Made by a program: the position numbers and the translations under genes
The notes under the pieces: model-generated
Seen by the model: only the letters and a program-made list of their open reading frames with translations
What the model was told of the DNA's origin: nothing
Database searches by the model: none
Shown here: positions 12,805 to 23,930 of the stretch, piece after piece
Layout: each line of letters begins with the position of its first letter
Position numbering within the stretch: position 1 is the first letter of the stretch
DNA from: Ectocarpus siliculosus
Taxonomy: Eukaryota > Sar > Phaeophyceae > Ectocarpales > Ectocarpaceae
Length of the DNA stretch: 23,930 nt
NCBI GenBank assembly: GCA_000310025.1
Contig: FN649742.1
Span: forward strand, 1,881,152 to 1,905,081
Direction: 5' to 3'

Positions 12805-15800
12805 ATGGCCGTCCCCGTGGAAGAGTTTTTCGCTGGGTCGAGCAGCACAGCGCTGAAGAGGGTGCACCGCCAGCGGTTGATGGCGTTCGGCGTTGTGCTC
12901 GTGGGGTGTACGCTCGTCTCTTGGATCCTGGTGATCTTGTGTTGGCAGCTCATGCCCAGCACGCGCGGGCCCGGGTCTAGGATACTAGCGGATTTCCTGT
13001 CCATCATGGTGAGAAACAACGTACGATTTGCCGCTTTGGAGAATTGTCAGTGTGAATTTCCGAGTATGTGGGAAACGCGGACATTTTTGAATTCGCGACA
13101 TGGACACCAGCACTGCTGTAGCAAGGCCACCATCACCGAGCGGGGTGTGTAGACTAGAGAGGCAGAGAGAGGAGAGTACTGCTGTTGAGGCATAGCACTA
13201 GCGTTGCATGCGCGCAGTAGAGCAACAGCAGTAGCAACCGGTGCTTGACTGTTTGCCATCATGCGTTGTGACCATTGTAAAAAAAATACCTAGCAACCAA
13301 ATATTGAAAAATAGACCAACGTCCTGTCTCCAAGAGTGGTTGTGAAGATGACATTTTGGGCGCATCATGACCGGTATCGCACTGACTTACAGCAGTGTAC
13401 ATCTTTGTTGTTGTTGTTGTTGTCTTGTTGTTGTCTTCACATTAAAAACCGTTCCGGTCTCCACTCAGCACCTTCTAATGTCCGTACTATACTATACTAT
13501 ACTATACTATACTATAACAGTACAACTGACGCGGATGCCTTGCGTGGTCGCAAGCCAACTGCCCCCCATAGTTGGAGTACTTGATTCAACAGGTCGGCCG
13601 GCCGCCCCTGGGGTTCAGCTGGTCGTTTCGCTACCTTCCTTCTGGTGTTTGGGTTTGCGTTCGAATCTCGACGCGGTCACGTGACCTGGAATCTTTCTCA
13701 CAGCATGCCCGAACGAGGTGGATATGTAACGAACGCGAATCGTGTGTAATACATCAACTTCGGGCCTCTATTTAGCTGACAGTAGGGCTGGCCGATTCAC
13801 TCGCACTACATACAATAGCGGGCAGGCACCTGCCCCCCTCAAAGTATGACACAACTTGATAGACTATTCCACCTGTGCCGAGACTTTTCACCCGCCTAAC
13901 TCCAGCCACCCGTCCTATAGAGGGCCCACGGTTATGTGCAATGGAGCGCAGAACACGGACTCCTGTCCACATGTACCAAACTCGACTTTACATTCGTCCT
14001 GGGTGATGGTGGACGATGCCCACGCTACGGTGGCAGCGTGTACCCGGGACGTGAAATCGATGCCCGCTACTAGAGCGGACTTGTTTTTTCTGCGGAATAG
14101 GTGCCAACGATGTAAAGTTTGCGATGATATGAGGCCTCCTGCTACGAGTACCCTGGAGACTACACCCAGTGTTGTTTCCCCCGCATTGACGTTTCGTCGG
14201 CAGTACGCGCAGCAATACCCCGGGACATGAAAAAGTTTCTACACAGCAGTTGGGCAGGCGGGAAGGTCTGTTGTTCCTACCCTTCTCTCCCTCCGTTAGG
14301 GCTGGGAAGGCTTGTCACGAGTGGGTGCTATCTCCAAGAATCTCTTCTCATCCACGGAACCCCTTCGTGGTTCCTTTTGTTCCATGATTTCGGCATTATG
14401 TTACTCCGCAAAGGGATTTTTTTTTTTGACAACGGCCGAGAACAGTGACCAATGGATCAATCGCCGTTAGCGATTTGGGGTAGAAGAAGTTTGGAGCGCA
14501 AAAAGCACACGCATAGGTGTGTGAGAAAAGACTATCGCATACAACTGGTAAAGACGTCACAATCACGAACATTGAAGTTCCTTATTAATTTTGTGCGGGT
14601 GGTCGGCGAAATGAATGAACGAACGAACGAACGATCGATCGAACGAATCACGCGAGCAGGTGGTGGCGCTGTGCCACAGCCTCGCGGTCTTCTCGCGGTA
14701 CCTCGTGTGCGACGCGGACGACGCCCCCCGCCGCCGTGCCGCCTCCGGGGGCTTTTCCTACTCCGCCCTCGCCCTCCCCAACCTGGGGCAGGGGCTCGCG
14801 ACGGTCGTCGCCCACTGGCTCATCGGCATGGCTCTCGGGTTCTTCGCGTGGAACTTCGCGGCACCTAGGGGAGGTGAGTCGAAGAAGAAAGGATGCCATC
14901 ATTTGCTGTGAGTCTGCCTGCTGCCTTCTTTGTATATAGGCGTAAATGACAGCAGCGCTTCTATAATCGAATCGTGGCTGATGGCCCAAGCTCTCAACTC
15001 CCTATTTGGCCAAGACAAGCACCAAACGACTACTATCTAGGCCAAGACAAGTACCAAACGACTATTCCCCGCCCTCGCCTCCTCCTCCTCGCCTCTCGCA
15101 GCGGGGGGGATTGCGGAGACCTCCGGCGCGCTCGGTGGCCTCGTGGCCGGGGGCGCCGCCTGCAGCGCGTGGTCGGCGGTCTGCTTCCTGAGGGAGAGGA
15201 GGCACCACCTCCGCCTCGGCCTGCCCAGCGGTGCGGCCATGCCGGCCTACCTCCGGGGCGAGGCCTACGGGAGCGTAAAGGAGGGGTTGCTTTGCGGCGC
15301 CGTCATCGGGGCGGGATATCTGTGAGTGATGGGTGGCGGCTGTCGTTCGGTCGGTGGTGGGGAGAGAGGGCGTGTGTTGTGCGTGCGCGTTTTGCGGGTA
15401 TCTGTGAGCGACGATGGTAATTGTCGGTGGGGAGAGAGGGCGTTTGTTTTGCGTGCAGTGTTTTGCGTGTGTGTGTGTGTGTGTGTGTGTGTATTTTTTT
15501 TGCAGGCATCGATCTGCCCCTGTGGGCCAAACGGTGGCCACGTTGGCGAAGGCGTGTGGCGGACGCAAGTCTCGGCGGGCTGGGAATGAAAAGGCTGCAT
15601 TGTTTTTCGTATCCAGCTGGAATCTTTGCGCGGGCTTTGTTTCTCCGTGTCCCCGGAGACTCCGACCGACGGATGGTGTGAGTGTGTTTTTGTGTGTGTG
15701 TTTCTTTGATTAGCATCGACAGCGCCAACCGACTGACCAATGACAACAGGCCGTCACTCTCATGCCTGATAGCGGTATCAAAATCGCGGACACGCGTTCT

Positions 15801-16895
15801 AGCCAAAGGGTTCTACGGACAGGCAAGGGGCAGGAGTTGGACGACATGTGTGTTCCATTAGTTCGCAACGACCGCGCTAACCGGCTGGCTAGTGAAAAAA
15901 CGTGTGTTTGTGTGTTGTGTGTGTTTCTTTGACGAAGCATCGGCCGGGCCGACCAGGCGACAAACGAGAAAAACCCAGGCCTTTCGGCGGCATAACAGAC
16001 ACGTTCAGAACGCCTTTGTTTGCTACATCCCCCGATCGGGGAGGGGGCGCGAACGACACTGGATGAGAAGCGTGTGCGAGTAGAATCGGGATATGGACCC
16101 AACTAGTGAGAAAAATCGTTACGTCATAGCCTCAGCGGATGAAGCACAGAAATTTCCAGGGAGAAATGTACCGGGGAGGGGGGGGGATGGTTAAACGGCG
16201 GAGTTTTGAATGACAATGTGTATCATGCCGGCAAGCAACCCTCAGCGTTGCCCCAATCTATGCCGGCTTGAAGTTGCGTGCTGTTGAGGCAACTAAATCT
16301 GGCTGGTGTGGTTGTTTGATGTTGGGCATCCTTCCGGGATTTGTGTCCGAACCGCGACCCTTCGGCTTTGAGGCCTAGAAACAGAAAGGCACGAAGGTGC
16401 ATCAGTCACACGACTAGAGGGGCGAGAACGAGGCCTAAACTAATTTTCGCGGTAATTTTGTGTCAGAACACAAACTATTGGCTAGGTAACAGATGCCCCC
16501 CCCCCGCCCGCCCCTCCCCCTCCTACATATTTCAACACCTTTGCCTCGTGTACCTCTCAACATTACAAGTCTGGCATGAACTACAAGGGCAATTGTTTCC
16601 AAAGCGAAGGCGGCGTGACAACTGATGCCTCCGACCCTGTCTGCGTCCCACACGTGCTGCTGCTGTTTTTTATCTCTGTTGTTGTTGTTGTTGTTGGCAT
16701 CGCTCGTTTGTTCAATAAGAGTGCTGCGGACCGTGAGCGAACTGCTTCCCGGGAGCATGGTGGGACGCGCGCTGTCGGTGTTGCTCGGTCTTCCCTCCGC
16801 TGCTTCTACCTCCGAGGGAACGGTGGGTGATGTCGTGTCGTGTGGTATGTCTGCATACTGTGCGACCAAAAACTATCCGCCAACCGCGACGTCGG

Positions 16896-16926
<31 letters not shown>

Positions 16927-19900
16927 TGTCTGTCTGTGCATCTAGTTACCCACGTCGCAGTATACCACTGCCTTGGATTTTGAAGGGTCCGGGAGTTTTT
17001 GGTGCATGCGATTGCGGTCTGCTCTTGATTGTGACGACGTCTGGTCACAGGCCAATGTTGCGTGAAGAGGGGAGCGTGTTTGTGCCACATCATATGCTAC
17101 CGCGCTTGCCTGGCTTTTCCCGGCGGGGGGCGGGGGGCGGGGGAGGGAGGGCGCTTTTTCCGCTACCGAGTGTCCTTTCCTTTGCTCTTATCTGTCAAGA
17201 CCACTGCCGCTGCTGTTGCTGTTGTTGCGTGTTCACGAGGCGTCATCTGCTGGTCCCAGCTATCTATCGGGCTTTTTTTTTATCCTCGTGGGCCGTCAAC
17301 GTCGCCGTTGCTTCTCGATTCACGGTACCGCTGTCGCTTTCGCTTCTGCCATTTGTCTAGGACGGCGGGGGTGGCCAGCCCGTGGTGGGAGAGGGAGTGG
17401 GGCGCCTGCTAGTCGCCTACCTGATCGTGGCATCGACGGCGGCCAACTTTGCGCTGCACGGGTTCCTGACCAAGGTCATGAACTTCATCATCGTGGCGGT
17501 GAGAGCTCGTTTCGTTAGGCAGACAGACCCGTTGCTGGTATCCGAGCGTGACGTTTGATTGTTGACGAAAGCAAAGCAAGCCTAGGACCCGCTTCGGTCG
17601 CGAGATGAGAAGGATCGAATGCGTCTCGGGGTGATTGATGGCGTGCATCACTTGGGAGAGGGGGCTGAGTGGGCAGGAATCATTCGGGGTAGGTGTGCTC
17701 TGCGGCCTACGGTGGATGTGCTTTTGGTACAACGGGCGTTCCGACTGACGGCGTTGAGGGGCGGAGGGAGAGCGGCAGCCCCCCGCCATGGCCGACCTTC
17801 CCCTCGTCCTTGCTGATGCGTGCCCTCCATAGAAGTGTTGCCTCTCTCTCTCTTTCTCTCTCTCTCTCGCTGCGTCAACAATTGGCCAATCGTCTTTGCT
17901 GGAGGTCACGTTTCGCGCGTGCCTACACACCTGTGGTTTGTTACCGCGGTGCCATGCGCACGCCACGTCCCCGACAGCAGTAGGGTCAGGGAGGGCCGGC
18001 CATGGTTGGCTCGACGGTCACACCGCCCCTCGCCCCTCTTGCGTCGATCGATCGCCGCCACGCTGTCTCCTGCTGCCAGCTGCTACCGTGTTGCTGTTGT
18101 TTTGCTACTAGCCGCCTGTTGTACCTCTCGTCGGGTACAAGTGAAACAAAACGAAAGAAACGTTTTCCGAACCGCCGCCACCTTTGATTGGCCATCGGTG
18201 ATGGTCCTGTGGCAACAATACTCCGCCCCCTCGAGGATGCGTAGTCTAACAGCTAAGGCATGCAACCCCCTCCCCCCCCGCGCCCGCCATGCCTAGTCGC
18301 AAGACTTCCTGCGGCTTTGGCAGGCCACCGTGGACGCCGCGAGCGACGAACAGGACCGGGCGGGAGGACGGCCGGCGGCGGCGGCGAGCGTGCCCGTCAG
18401 TCCCGCGGCCATGCTTCTAGACTCGCTTTCGATCGGCCACGAGACCGTGCTGCGGACGGCGGAGAGGGACTTCCTTCAGGCCAGGGGGCTTGACGGCGGT
18501 AGCGGCGGTGCGGGGGGCCATGGAGCCTCTTCTTACACCAGAGGTGACTGAAGTACTGTGTTGCACTCGTGGTGGTTAGCTTGCACCCCACTGCTGTGGA
18601 AGAGGAGGAGTGGGTGGGATGTTGGGTGTACGTATGCACCATTTTTGTTTGACGAGAAGGGACGGTCGTAGCAGTGGTAGTGGCGGCTTCGGCGGAGGTG
18701 AACATCCCTACATCGTTGAAGGCAAGCAGCGTGAATGGGGCTGGCTTGACAGCTACTGCCCCTGCTACTACTCCTGTGCTGGCGGAAGTCTTGTCGCGAG
18801 TGGTTCGACCCGCTCGCCATCTTGTTGCTGTCGATGTGACGGCCGCAGGCGCGTGTTGCTTGTTTGTTTCTTTTTGCTCCCGTGGGTGTGTGCTGTTGTT
18901 TTGTTGCTGCTTGGAGGCCGGGGACACCACGTGCTGTCGCGTTGCAACGCGGACGACATCCCTCACATTTTCGTTGTCCACGCAACGCAAACGGCATGCG
19001 CTGTAAAATTCCGCACTACATATTTCCCGATGGTCCCCCTTGCCACCCTCCCCCCCCCCCCTACGCTGGTTCCTGGGTGAATTTTCAGCCTTTCCTTTAT
19101 TGTGTTTTGTGGTGGGTGCCTCCTGCCCAAGCGTCGTACGCCACCAACCCCACCCCGCCCCATCTCAGGGCATGACACCACACCCATAGACAACATGGCT
19201 CCTGCCCAACGTCATACGCCACCCCAATCGTTATGCCGTTGGTGTTGACTTCAAGTTTCAGACAACAAAGAAAAAAAATCTCCCTCCTCTTTCTGCTCGC
19301 AGCATGACACCACCACACCCATACAATGTGCTCATCCCTGATCGCCGTGGGAAGCAGGCCCGATGTCCGACTGGACGGAAGAGACGGAGCTGCAGAGACG
19401 CGCGGTCGCTCTCGCTTGCATGGAGCCACCGCGGACGGAGCGGCGGCGCGGAGGCGGGGTGGGGGTGGGGGTGGGGGGCATCATCAGAATGCCCTTTTCG
19501 TACACCAGGGGGGTTGTGGTCCCCGTCTGGGCGCAGGTGGCCAAAGCCCAGGCCCTGCAGTCGCTCGCGCTCAAGGCGCCGTGCGACAAGAACCTGCGGG
19601 TGGCGCTGTACGAGGTCAACATCGCGCAGGTGCGGTTTTGTCTGCTGCTGATAATGATGATGATGATGATGGTCGCGGTGGTGCGTACTGCTTGTTTTGC
19701 CCGGAAATATGACATGGGTGCGTGAATGCGTTTGGCATCTCGCCATGCGGTAAATAGCTTGTTTCCTGCTTGCGGCCGGTGAAGTTGGGCCACGAAAATA
19801 AATGGCCCATGTATGCAAAGCGCGGCGAGTTTTGGTGACACCGGTCTCGTGCGGTCTGTTTCGCTTGCACCGTCTGTTCATGTCCTTCCCCAAGGGGGGC

Positions 19901-22843
19901 TGTAGAGTTTTTTTTCGTTTCTATACAACGTAGCATATCTGTAACTGCTGTTGCTGTCGCTGTCTTTTGGCCGTATCACCAATCTGATCATCGACTGTTG
20001 CAACTTGTTCCTTTTCCGTCTCGTGCCGGAAGGTGCTGCGCACGCTATGCCTTGAAGTGGACGAAGCGAGTCTCCTGCTGCAGGCCTCGGTGGTGGGAGA
20101 GGACAAGGCCGAGGCGGCGCGTGCCCTGGGGTGCGAAGGGCGACGGTGAGTCGAGTCAAGCTTCGAAGGGGCTACGTATGTCGTTCGTTGTTTAGATAGC
20201 TCTTCTTCTGATGTTGCCTCCCGCCGCCGTTGTCGTTGTTGTGAGAGGCCACGAGGTTTGGAAATCCAGATTCATGCTTTTCTGCGCTTCCGCCCCTGCT
20301 GCACTGCTTGGAGCTGCTGTCCGTAATTTCTTCGTTGCCCACTTGCCCACACACGCATCACCCCTCCTAGCCTGGGCCGGCGAACAGCAGAACTCGGCAT
20401 TGCAGGGATGCGAGGTCCATGGTCTAACGACTACGGCACCTCCCCCCCCCCCCCCCGCCCCCCCTCCCCTAGGGACATTAAGTGGCTCGTCGAGAGCATG
20501 GCTTCCTCCCGGGGAGAGGCGGGACGGCGGTGGCTAGGCTGGCTCAATGACGGCCTGTCCCTCCCGTTCAGCGGCACCCTCACGCTCGCGGGGCTAGTCG
20601 CTGTGCTGCGGCCGCTGATGACCTCCAATGCCTCGGGCTCGGGTCGGGGTAGGGGCGGCGAGGAGGACGGGGGGGTGGGGGAGGTGCTGAGTCCGGCGAG
20701 GATGCAGAGCACGATATGGGCCGTGCAAGGTATGTGTGTACGCGGCGGGAAAGGGTTGAGGGATACAGGAGGGAGGAGGATTGGAGGAAAGCATGTTCGG
20801 AATGCGCCGGCTGTCTTTTTGGCTCCACTCTTTTGTCGGTTTGGGTTGAGTGTTGGTGGTAGGGTTTTCGTTGTACACAGCCATACTTCCTCTGTAAGTC
20901 TGTTGCGTTGTGGCCGAGAAGTTTTTTAGGCGGATGAAAATAAACAGTCGAAATATCCCGGTTTGTGGGTGTTTCTTGAGAATTTTTGTTCGGGTGTTAT
21001 TTTGTCCCTGTACCCTCGCCGAAATGGGGCAAAACATCACGTGCAAAATATGGCCATTTTTTGGCGGCCTGATTTTTTTCGGCCGGTCGTCCGTGCAGGG
21101 ATAACTCGCGAATAAAAATAAAAAATAAAGGATTTTAACCCCAAAAAAGTTCAAGACTGCGAAAAACTCGCCGCCGAAGGCATCGGACACGGTTTAAGTA
21201 TGCCCCTATGTTCTATGTTTCTTTTTCTTGCGCAATATGTCCTGTCTTTTTTTTGCTCCGCGGACGCATGGACTTTCTGCTGCTCTCTACGGTTTGCGTG
21301 CGTCTCGCCTTTCTCGCCAAAGGGGATCGATTCGCTGTGGGACGGACGCTGGTGCAGCGCCCCGCCAGTTCGGCGAAAGCCCGATACGCCTGCCCTCCGC
21401 CTTAACTTTATCCAACGGTTTGTTCCTCTGCAAGGGAAGGAAGACGAAGGGTCTATTTGGTAGATCCACGGCGTTCGATTACCATGGACCACCTCCCTGA
21501 CCCGTCCTCTTTGTCCCACCAATAAACCTACAATTTCGCCATCTACTTGTGTGTGTGTTTTATTATTATTAGCATCGACCGCGCTAACCGGCTGACCAAT
21601 GAACAGACGTCAGTCGCCGCGGGTAAAATCAAGGTCCCTGAGGGGATGTGTGTGTGTTTGTGTGTTTTCTCTCTCGTCCTCATGCCCTGTTGCCCGCCGT
21701 GTGTGTGCACGTGTTTGTGTCAATCCTTGCTGTCCGCCTTGCGTGTGCGTGCCGTGGGTATGTTATGATATGATAGGCATGAGCGCGCTAGTGGTGTGCG
21801 CGCCCGGTGAGTCTAGGATGTGGTCCCTCGACACCATGCTGCCGGTGGTGCTTGGCAGCCTCTCCGGCCTCCTGCTTGCCGTGCAGGACCGGAGTCGAGG
21901 ACAGGGCGGAGGGGGCGGCGACGAGGATGGCGACCGGGAGGTGAGGAGACAAATCAGCTCAACCATCGCCCGCCCACCGCCCGCCCACCCGCCGGTCCGA
22001 TAAAATTTCGTTGGAGGGCTGTTTGTTTAGTGTCGTGTCGGGTGTTTTGCCCCGCCGCCGCCGCGGCCGCCGCCGTTTTTTTCGGCCGAAGAGTCCGGAC
22101 TGAGAGGCGAGGTGGACCGGCGTTCTCTGGTTCGCGAAACTTGGGTAGGTCGCGGTTTGCCTCCCGCGCGGAGAACCTCTGCCGATGTATGTAGGTATCG
22201 GCAACGACGGGTCGCCCCCCCCCGCGATGCTGCTCTGTAGAGGGAAGGGGCTTGTTGCTTGGGTCACGAGCGCGATCGATGTCCTCGTGCTCACACTCAA
22301 GATTCTTTCGATCGTACATGTTTCAGCGTTCGGTGCAGATTGGTTTGCCTCTCGCTCTCGCCCACACTTGCTTCTTCCGCATGCATATGGTAGCCCGCCG
22401 CGGTTCGTTTTTTCTGGTCGGGGCTCAGTTTTTTTTCGCAGTCTGTGCAGCGTGGTTCCGTGCACCTTTTGGTGACGTCTTCTGTGGATTCGCCCTTTAG
22501 CCAGCTTGTTGTTGTTGCTCTTTTCGCTGTTCGTTGCGAAGAAGGAAGGTATATACTTGACGCATGCAGGGTGTGGTAGAAAGGGTGCTTTCTTCTTGTA
22601 ACGATGTGGTGCTGACAGCAGAACACGATGGTGGGGCGGGCCCTTTTCTCGTTACAGGCGGTGGCGACGGAGGGTGTGCAACAACCACAGCAACAGCAGC
22701 AGCAACAGCAACAGCAACAGCTTCTGGTGTCGGCCCTGGAGGAAGCCCTGACGAGGGTGTCATGCAAATACCGGAGCTGCTTGCCAGACTTCCGCTTCCC
22801 GCCGGTGTACGCGGAGACAATCAACCGCTTCTGCGCCTCCTGA
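12805..22843 (+). CDS. NDC1: NDC1-like transmembrane nucleoporin (11 exons, 705 codons)
   Basis: Membrane nucleoporin that anchors the nuclear pore complex in the nuclear envelope. Exons: 12805-13008, 14660-14873, 15102-15321, 16720-16822, 17361-17498, 18297-18543, 19358-19629, 20033-20145, 20473-20729, 21777-21940 and 22658-22843. All introns are GT-AG and all phases agree. The ATG context (AACATGG) is good and the stop is TGA. The 705 residues are close to animal NDC1 (about 670). Residues 1-293 carry about six hydrophobic spans (for example MAFGVVLVGCTLVSWILVIL, VVAHWLIGMALGFFAWNF, GRLLVAYLIVASTAANFAL). The C-terminal half is soluble. Family match is clearest at IWAVQGMSALV…TMLPVVLGSLSGLLLAVQD (exons 9-10), which aligns with the IWALEGL…LPAILNTLL region of animal NDC1. 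The last exon has ALEEALTRV…YRSCL, like the animal C-terminus. Exon 11 also has a ~12-residue polyQ tract, and exon 9 a Gly-rich low-complexity insert. Least certain are the exon 3-4 junction and the acceptor of exon 7. Confidence 0.85.
13403..13517. repeat. TTG and ACTAT microsatellites in NDC1 intron 1
   Basis: A (TTG)n run at about 13403-13435 and a pure (ACTAT)n pentanucleotide run at about 13485-13517. Both lie in the 1651-bp first intron. The rest of that intron (13009-14659) holds nothing else I can support as a gene. Confidence 0.85.
15310..15474 (+). repeat. Tandem duplication across the exon 3 splice donor of NDC1
   Basis: GGGATATCTGTGAGTGA (exon 3/intron 3 boundary, donor at 15322) recurs as GCGGGTATCTGTGAGCGA with a donor-like GT at 15404, 82 bp downstream. 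The following GTCGGTGGTGGGGAGAGAGG (about 15350) also recurs, slightly shortened, near 15423. The duplicated unit therefore spans a working donor and the start of the intron. Confidence 0.7.
15467..15492. repeat. (GT)n microsatellite
   Basis: About 13 GT units followed by a T-run and GCAG at 15502-15505, so it resembles a splice acceptor. Located in NDC1 intron 3. Confidence 0.85.
15690..15745 (+). repeat. Intronic dispersed repeat, copy C
   Basis: GT-rich tract, TTTCTTTGATTAG, then CATCGACAGCGCCAACCGAC and TGACCAATGA. It matches the core of the copy at 21545-21605. It lies in NDC1 intron 3 in the gene's own orientation. Confidence 0.7.
15858..15898 (+). repeat. Intronic dispersed repeat, copy D
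   Basis: TTAGTTCGCAACGACCGCGC followed by TAACCGGCTGGCTAGTGA, a variant of the same core. It is followed by another GT-rich tract and TTTCTTTGACGAAGCATCGG at about 15924-15943, so units here recur at about 210-225 bp. Confidence 0.6.
16678..16700. repeat. GTT trinucleotide tract before NDC1 exon 4
   Basis: (GTT)n ends shortly before the acceptor used for exon 4 (AG at 16718-16719) and may contribute to its pyrimidine-rich context. A (CTG)n run at 16897-16925 lies in the next intron. Confidence 0.7.
19120..19330. repeat. Diverged duplications in NDC1 intron 6
   Basis: CTCCTGCCCAA…GTACGCCACC at about 19120 recurs near 19199 as CTCCTGCCCAA…ATACGCCACC. GGCATGACACCACACCCATA at about 19168 recurs near 19302 as GCATGACACCACCACACCCA. 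The later copy follows a strong acceptor-like GCTCGCAG, but that site would put a TGA in frame, so I used the CAG at 19355-19357 for exon 7. Confidence 0.6.
21545..21605 (+). repeat. Intronic dispersed repeat, copy E
   Basis: GT-rich tract, TTTTATTATTATTAG, then CATCGACCGCGCTAACCGGC and TGACCAATGA. It is the best match to copy A in the ArfGAP gene. It lies in NDC1 intron 9, about 170-230 bp upstream of the exon 10 acceptor, in the gene's orientation. A second GT-rich stretch follows at 21645-21670. Confidence 0.7.
22677..22724 (+). repeat. CAG/CAA tract coding polyglutamine in NDC1
   Basis: Mixed CAA and CAG codons give about 12 glutamines in the last exon, just before the conserved C-terminal helix. 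The mixture of codons should limit slippage. Confidence 0.9.
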
Positions 22844-23561
22844 CGTTTGGTGGACCCACCTCCCCCCCCACCCCCGGCGGGCTTTATTGCTCCGGCCCCC
22901 AACCCCCCACCACCGGAGACCCGCGTGTGCCGGATGGCATGTGGTGCAATGGGGCTGGTCTAAATACCCACCTCTAGATTCGTTACTAGATTAGGCGCAA
23001 AGTTTTTTTTTTTAGTGTGTTCGCACCGCGGTTGTTTGTTTTTGGATGATAACGTTTCGTGGTTATCCATGCAGTACTCTAGGTACGCGCATCAAGAAAT
23101 GAATTGTGTTGGCACCCTATTAATAGTGAAAAGCATCAGTTGTATGACCTGGGGGGTGCTTACAACCCCGCTGCTGCTGCTGTTCCTGTTGGTGCTGACG
23201 ATGGAATCGGTTCTGGTATTTACGGGCGCGCATTGCACACCACGTTCTACAGCTACCTGCGGATTAAAAAATCTGGCTTGCTTGCTCGCTGTTACGGGAG
23301 AGAGGTGATGGTGTGATGATGAACGTATTCATCCCCACATGGTAGGCCGCAGTGGGTGCGTTTTTTGGTCGATCACGACCACAGCTACAATAGCTTAATG
23401 TTCGCTCTCGTCTCCCCCCCCCCAAGGAGCGAAGCGATCGATCGCTCACAGCTTTCTGCTATACCGATTTAGAGACAGGCGCCTGCCTCTCTTGCTTGCG
23501 CGTTGGGGGAGTGGGGATGGGGAAGACTTGAGTCGCGACGGTTTCAAAGTGATGATACTCG
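22844..23561. other. Region downstream of NDC1
   Basis: The 3' UTR and flank of NDC1. I found no clear poly(A) signal and no recognisable gene; the 97-codon frame at 23015-23308 has no domain. A (GCTGCT)n run lies at about 23170-23182. Confidence 0.4.
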
Positions 23562-23930
23562 GGGGGGGGGGGGGGGTTTTTCGGGGTGGGCCCCTTTTTT
23601 TTAACCGCCGGGGGGGGAATTCCCCCCCAAGGAGGCCCCCCTGGGGGAAAAATACCTGGGGGGGGGGGGGGGGGGGGGGGAGGCCCCCTTCCCCCCCCTT
23701 TTTTGGCCCCCCCAAAAAAAGGGGGGCCCCCCCCAAACCGGCCCCCCCCCCCTTTTTTAAAAACCCCAACTTTTTTTCGGCAAAAAAAAAACAGGGAAAA
23801 AAGGGGGTTTTCCCCCCCCCCCCCCCCAAACAAAAAAAAAATTCAAAAAAGGGGGCCCCCCCCCCCCCCCCTCCCCAAAAAGGGGGGGGGGGGATTTTTT
23901 GAGGGGGGTTTTTTTTTTTTCCCGAAAAAA
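23562..23930. other. Homopolymer-dominated contig edge, probable artefact
   Basis: About 370 bases made almost entirely of runs of 4-20 identical bases (G, C, T, A in turn). Runs of this kind in all four bases are not known biology; they fit over-called low-quality trace or unpolished consensus. Gly/Pro-rich frames here on both strands should be ignored. Confidence 0.8.

Noticed and set aside
13655-13675. tRNA B-box-like GTTCGAATC
   Set aside because: No A-box at a suitable distance and no cloverleaf.
13782-14310. TAGGGCTGGCCG and TAGGGCTGGGAAGG as hAT-like ends
   Set aside because: Both have the same orientation and there is no target duplication.
20594-21190. 198-codon minus-strand ORF
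   Set aside because: It runs antisense through NDC1 exon 9 and intron 9; low-complexity Pro/Thr-rich content.
23446-23902. Gly/Pro-rich ORFs of 124-136 codons at the right edge
   Set aside because: Translation of homopolymer runs that are probably sequencing artefacts.

Overview
The window looks like nuclear DNA of a multicellular stramenopile, most likely a brown alga. Three things point there. One locus encodes a long tandem array of the EsV-1-7 cysteine/histidine motif (C-x4-C-x16-C-x2-H-x12), a family expanded in brown algae and named after a gene of the Ectocarpus virus EsV-1. Two other genes are split into short exons by GT-AG introns of about 230-1650 bp. The non-coding DNA is rich in microsatellites and small DNA transposons. 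There are no operons, no convincing tRNA or rRNA and no CRISPR array.

Layout. (1) 195-3077, minus: the 5' part of an ArfGAP gene, four exons, running off the left edge. (2) 3078-6482: no gene I can name; a degenerate coding-like stretch lies at 3981-4474. (3) 6483-8545, minus: an EsV-1-7 repeat gene with twelve units and three frame breaks, all in its 5' half. (4) 8546-12804: a transposon-bearing spacer. A Tc1/mariner-like element (9954-10541) has TA flanks, and a non-autonomous hAT-like element (10758-11829) has a perfect 8-bp target duplication and abuts a long hairpin. (5) 12805-22843, plus: a complete 11-exon gene for the transmembrane nucleoporin NDC1 (705 codons), assembled by phase-consistent splicing. 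(6) 22844-23561: downstream sequence without a gene. (7) The first ~50 and last ~370 bases are homopolymer-dominated and look like low-quality sequence.

The genes are not functionally linked. The ArfGAP would act on Arf GTPases in membrane traffic. NDC1 would anchor nuclear pore complexes in the nuclear envelope. The EsV-1-7 protein is a putative metal-binding, probably nuclear protein. The least expected structures are a short dispersed repeat found in introns of both spliced genes in the sense orientation, a four-unit higher-order duplication in the EsV-1-7 array, a tandemly duplicated splice donor in NDC1, and a possible ArfGAP-DENN fusion. Exon models were made by eye from splice signals, reading phase and family motifs.
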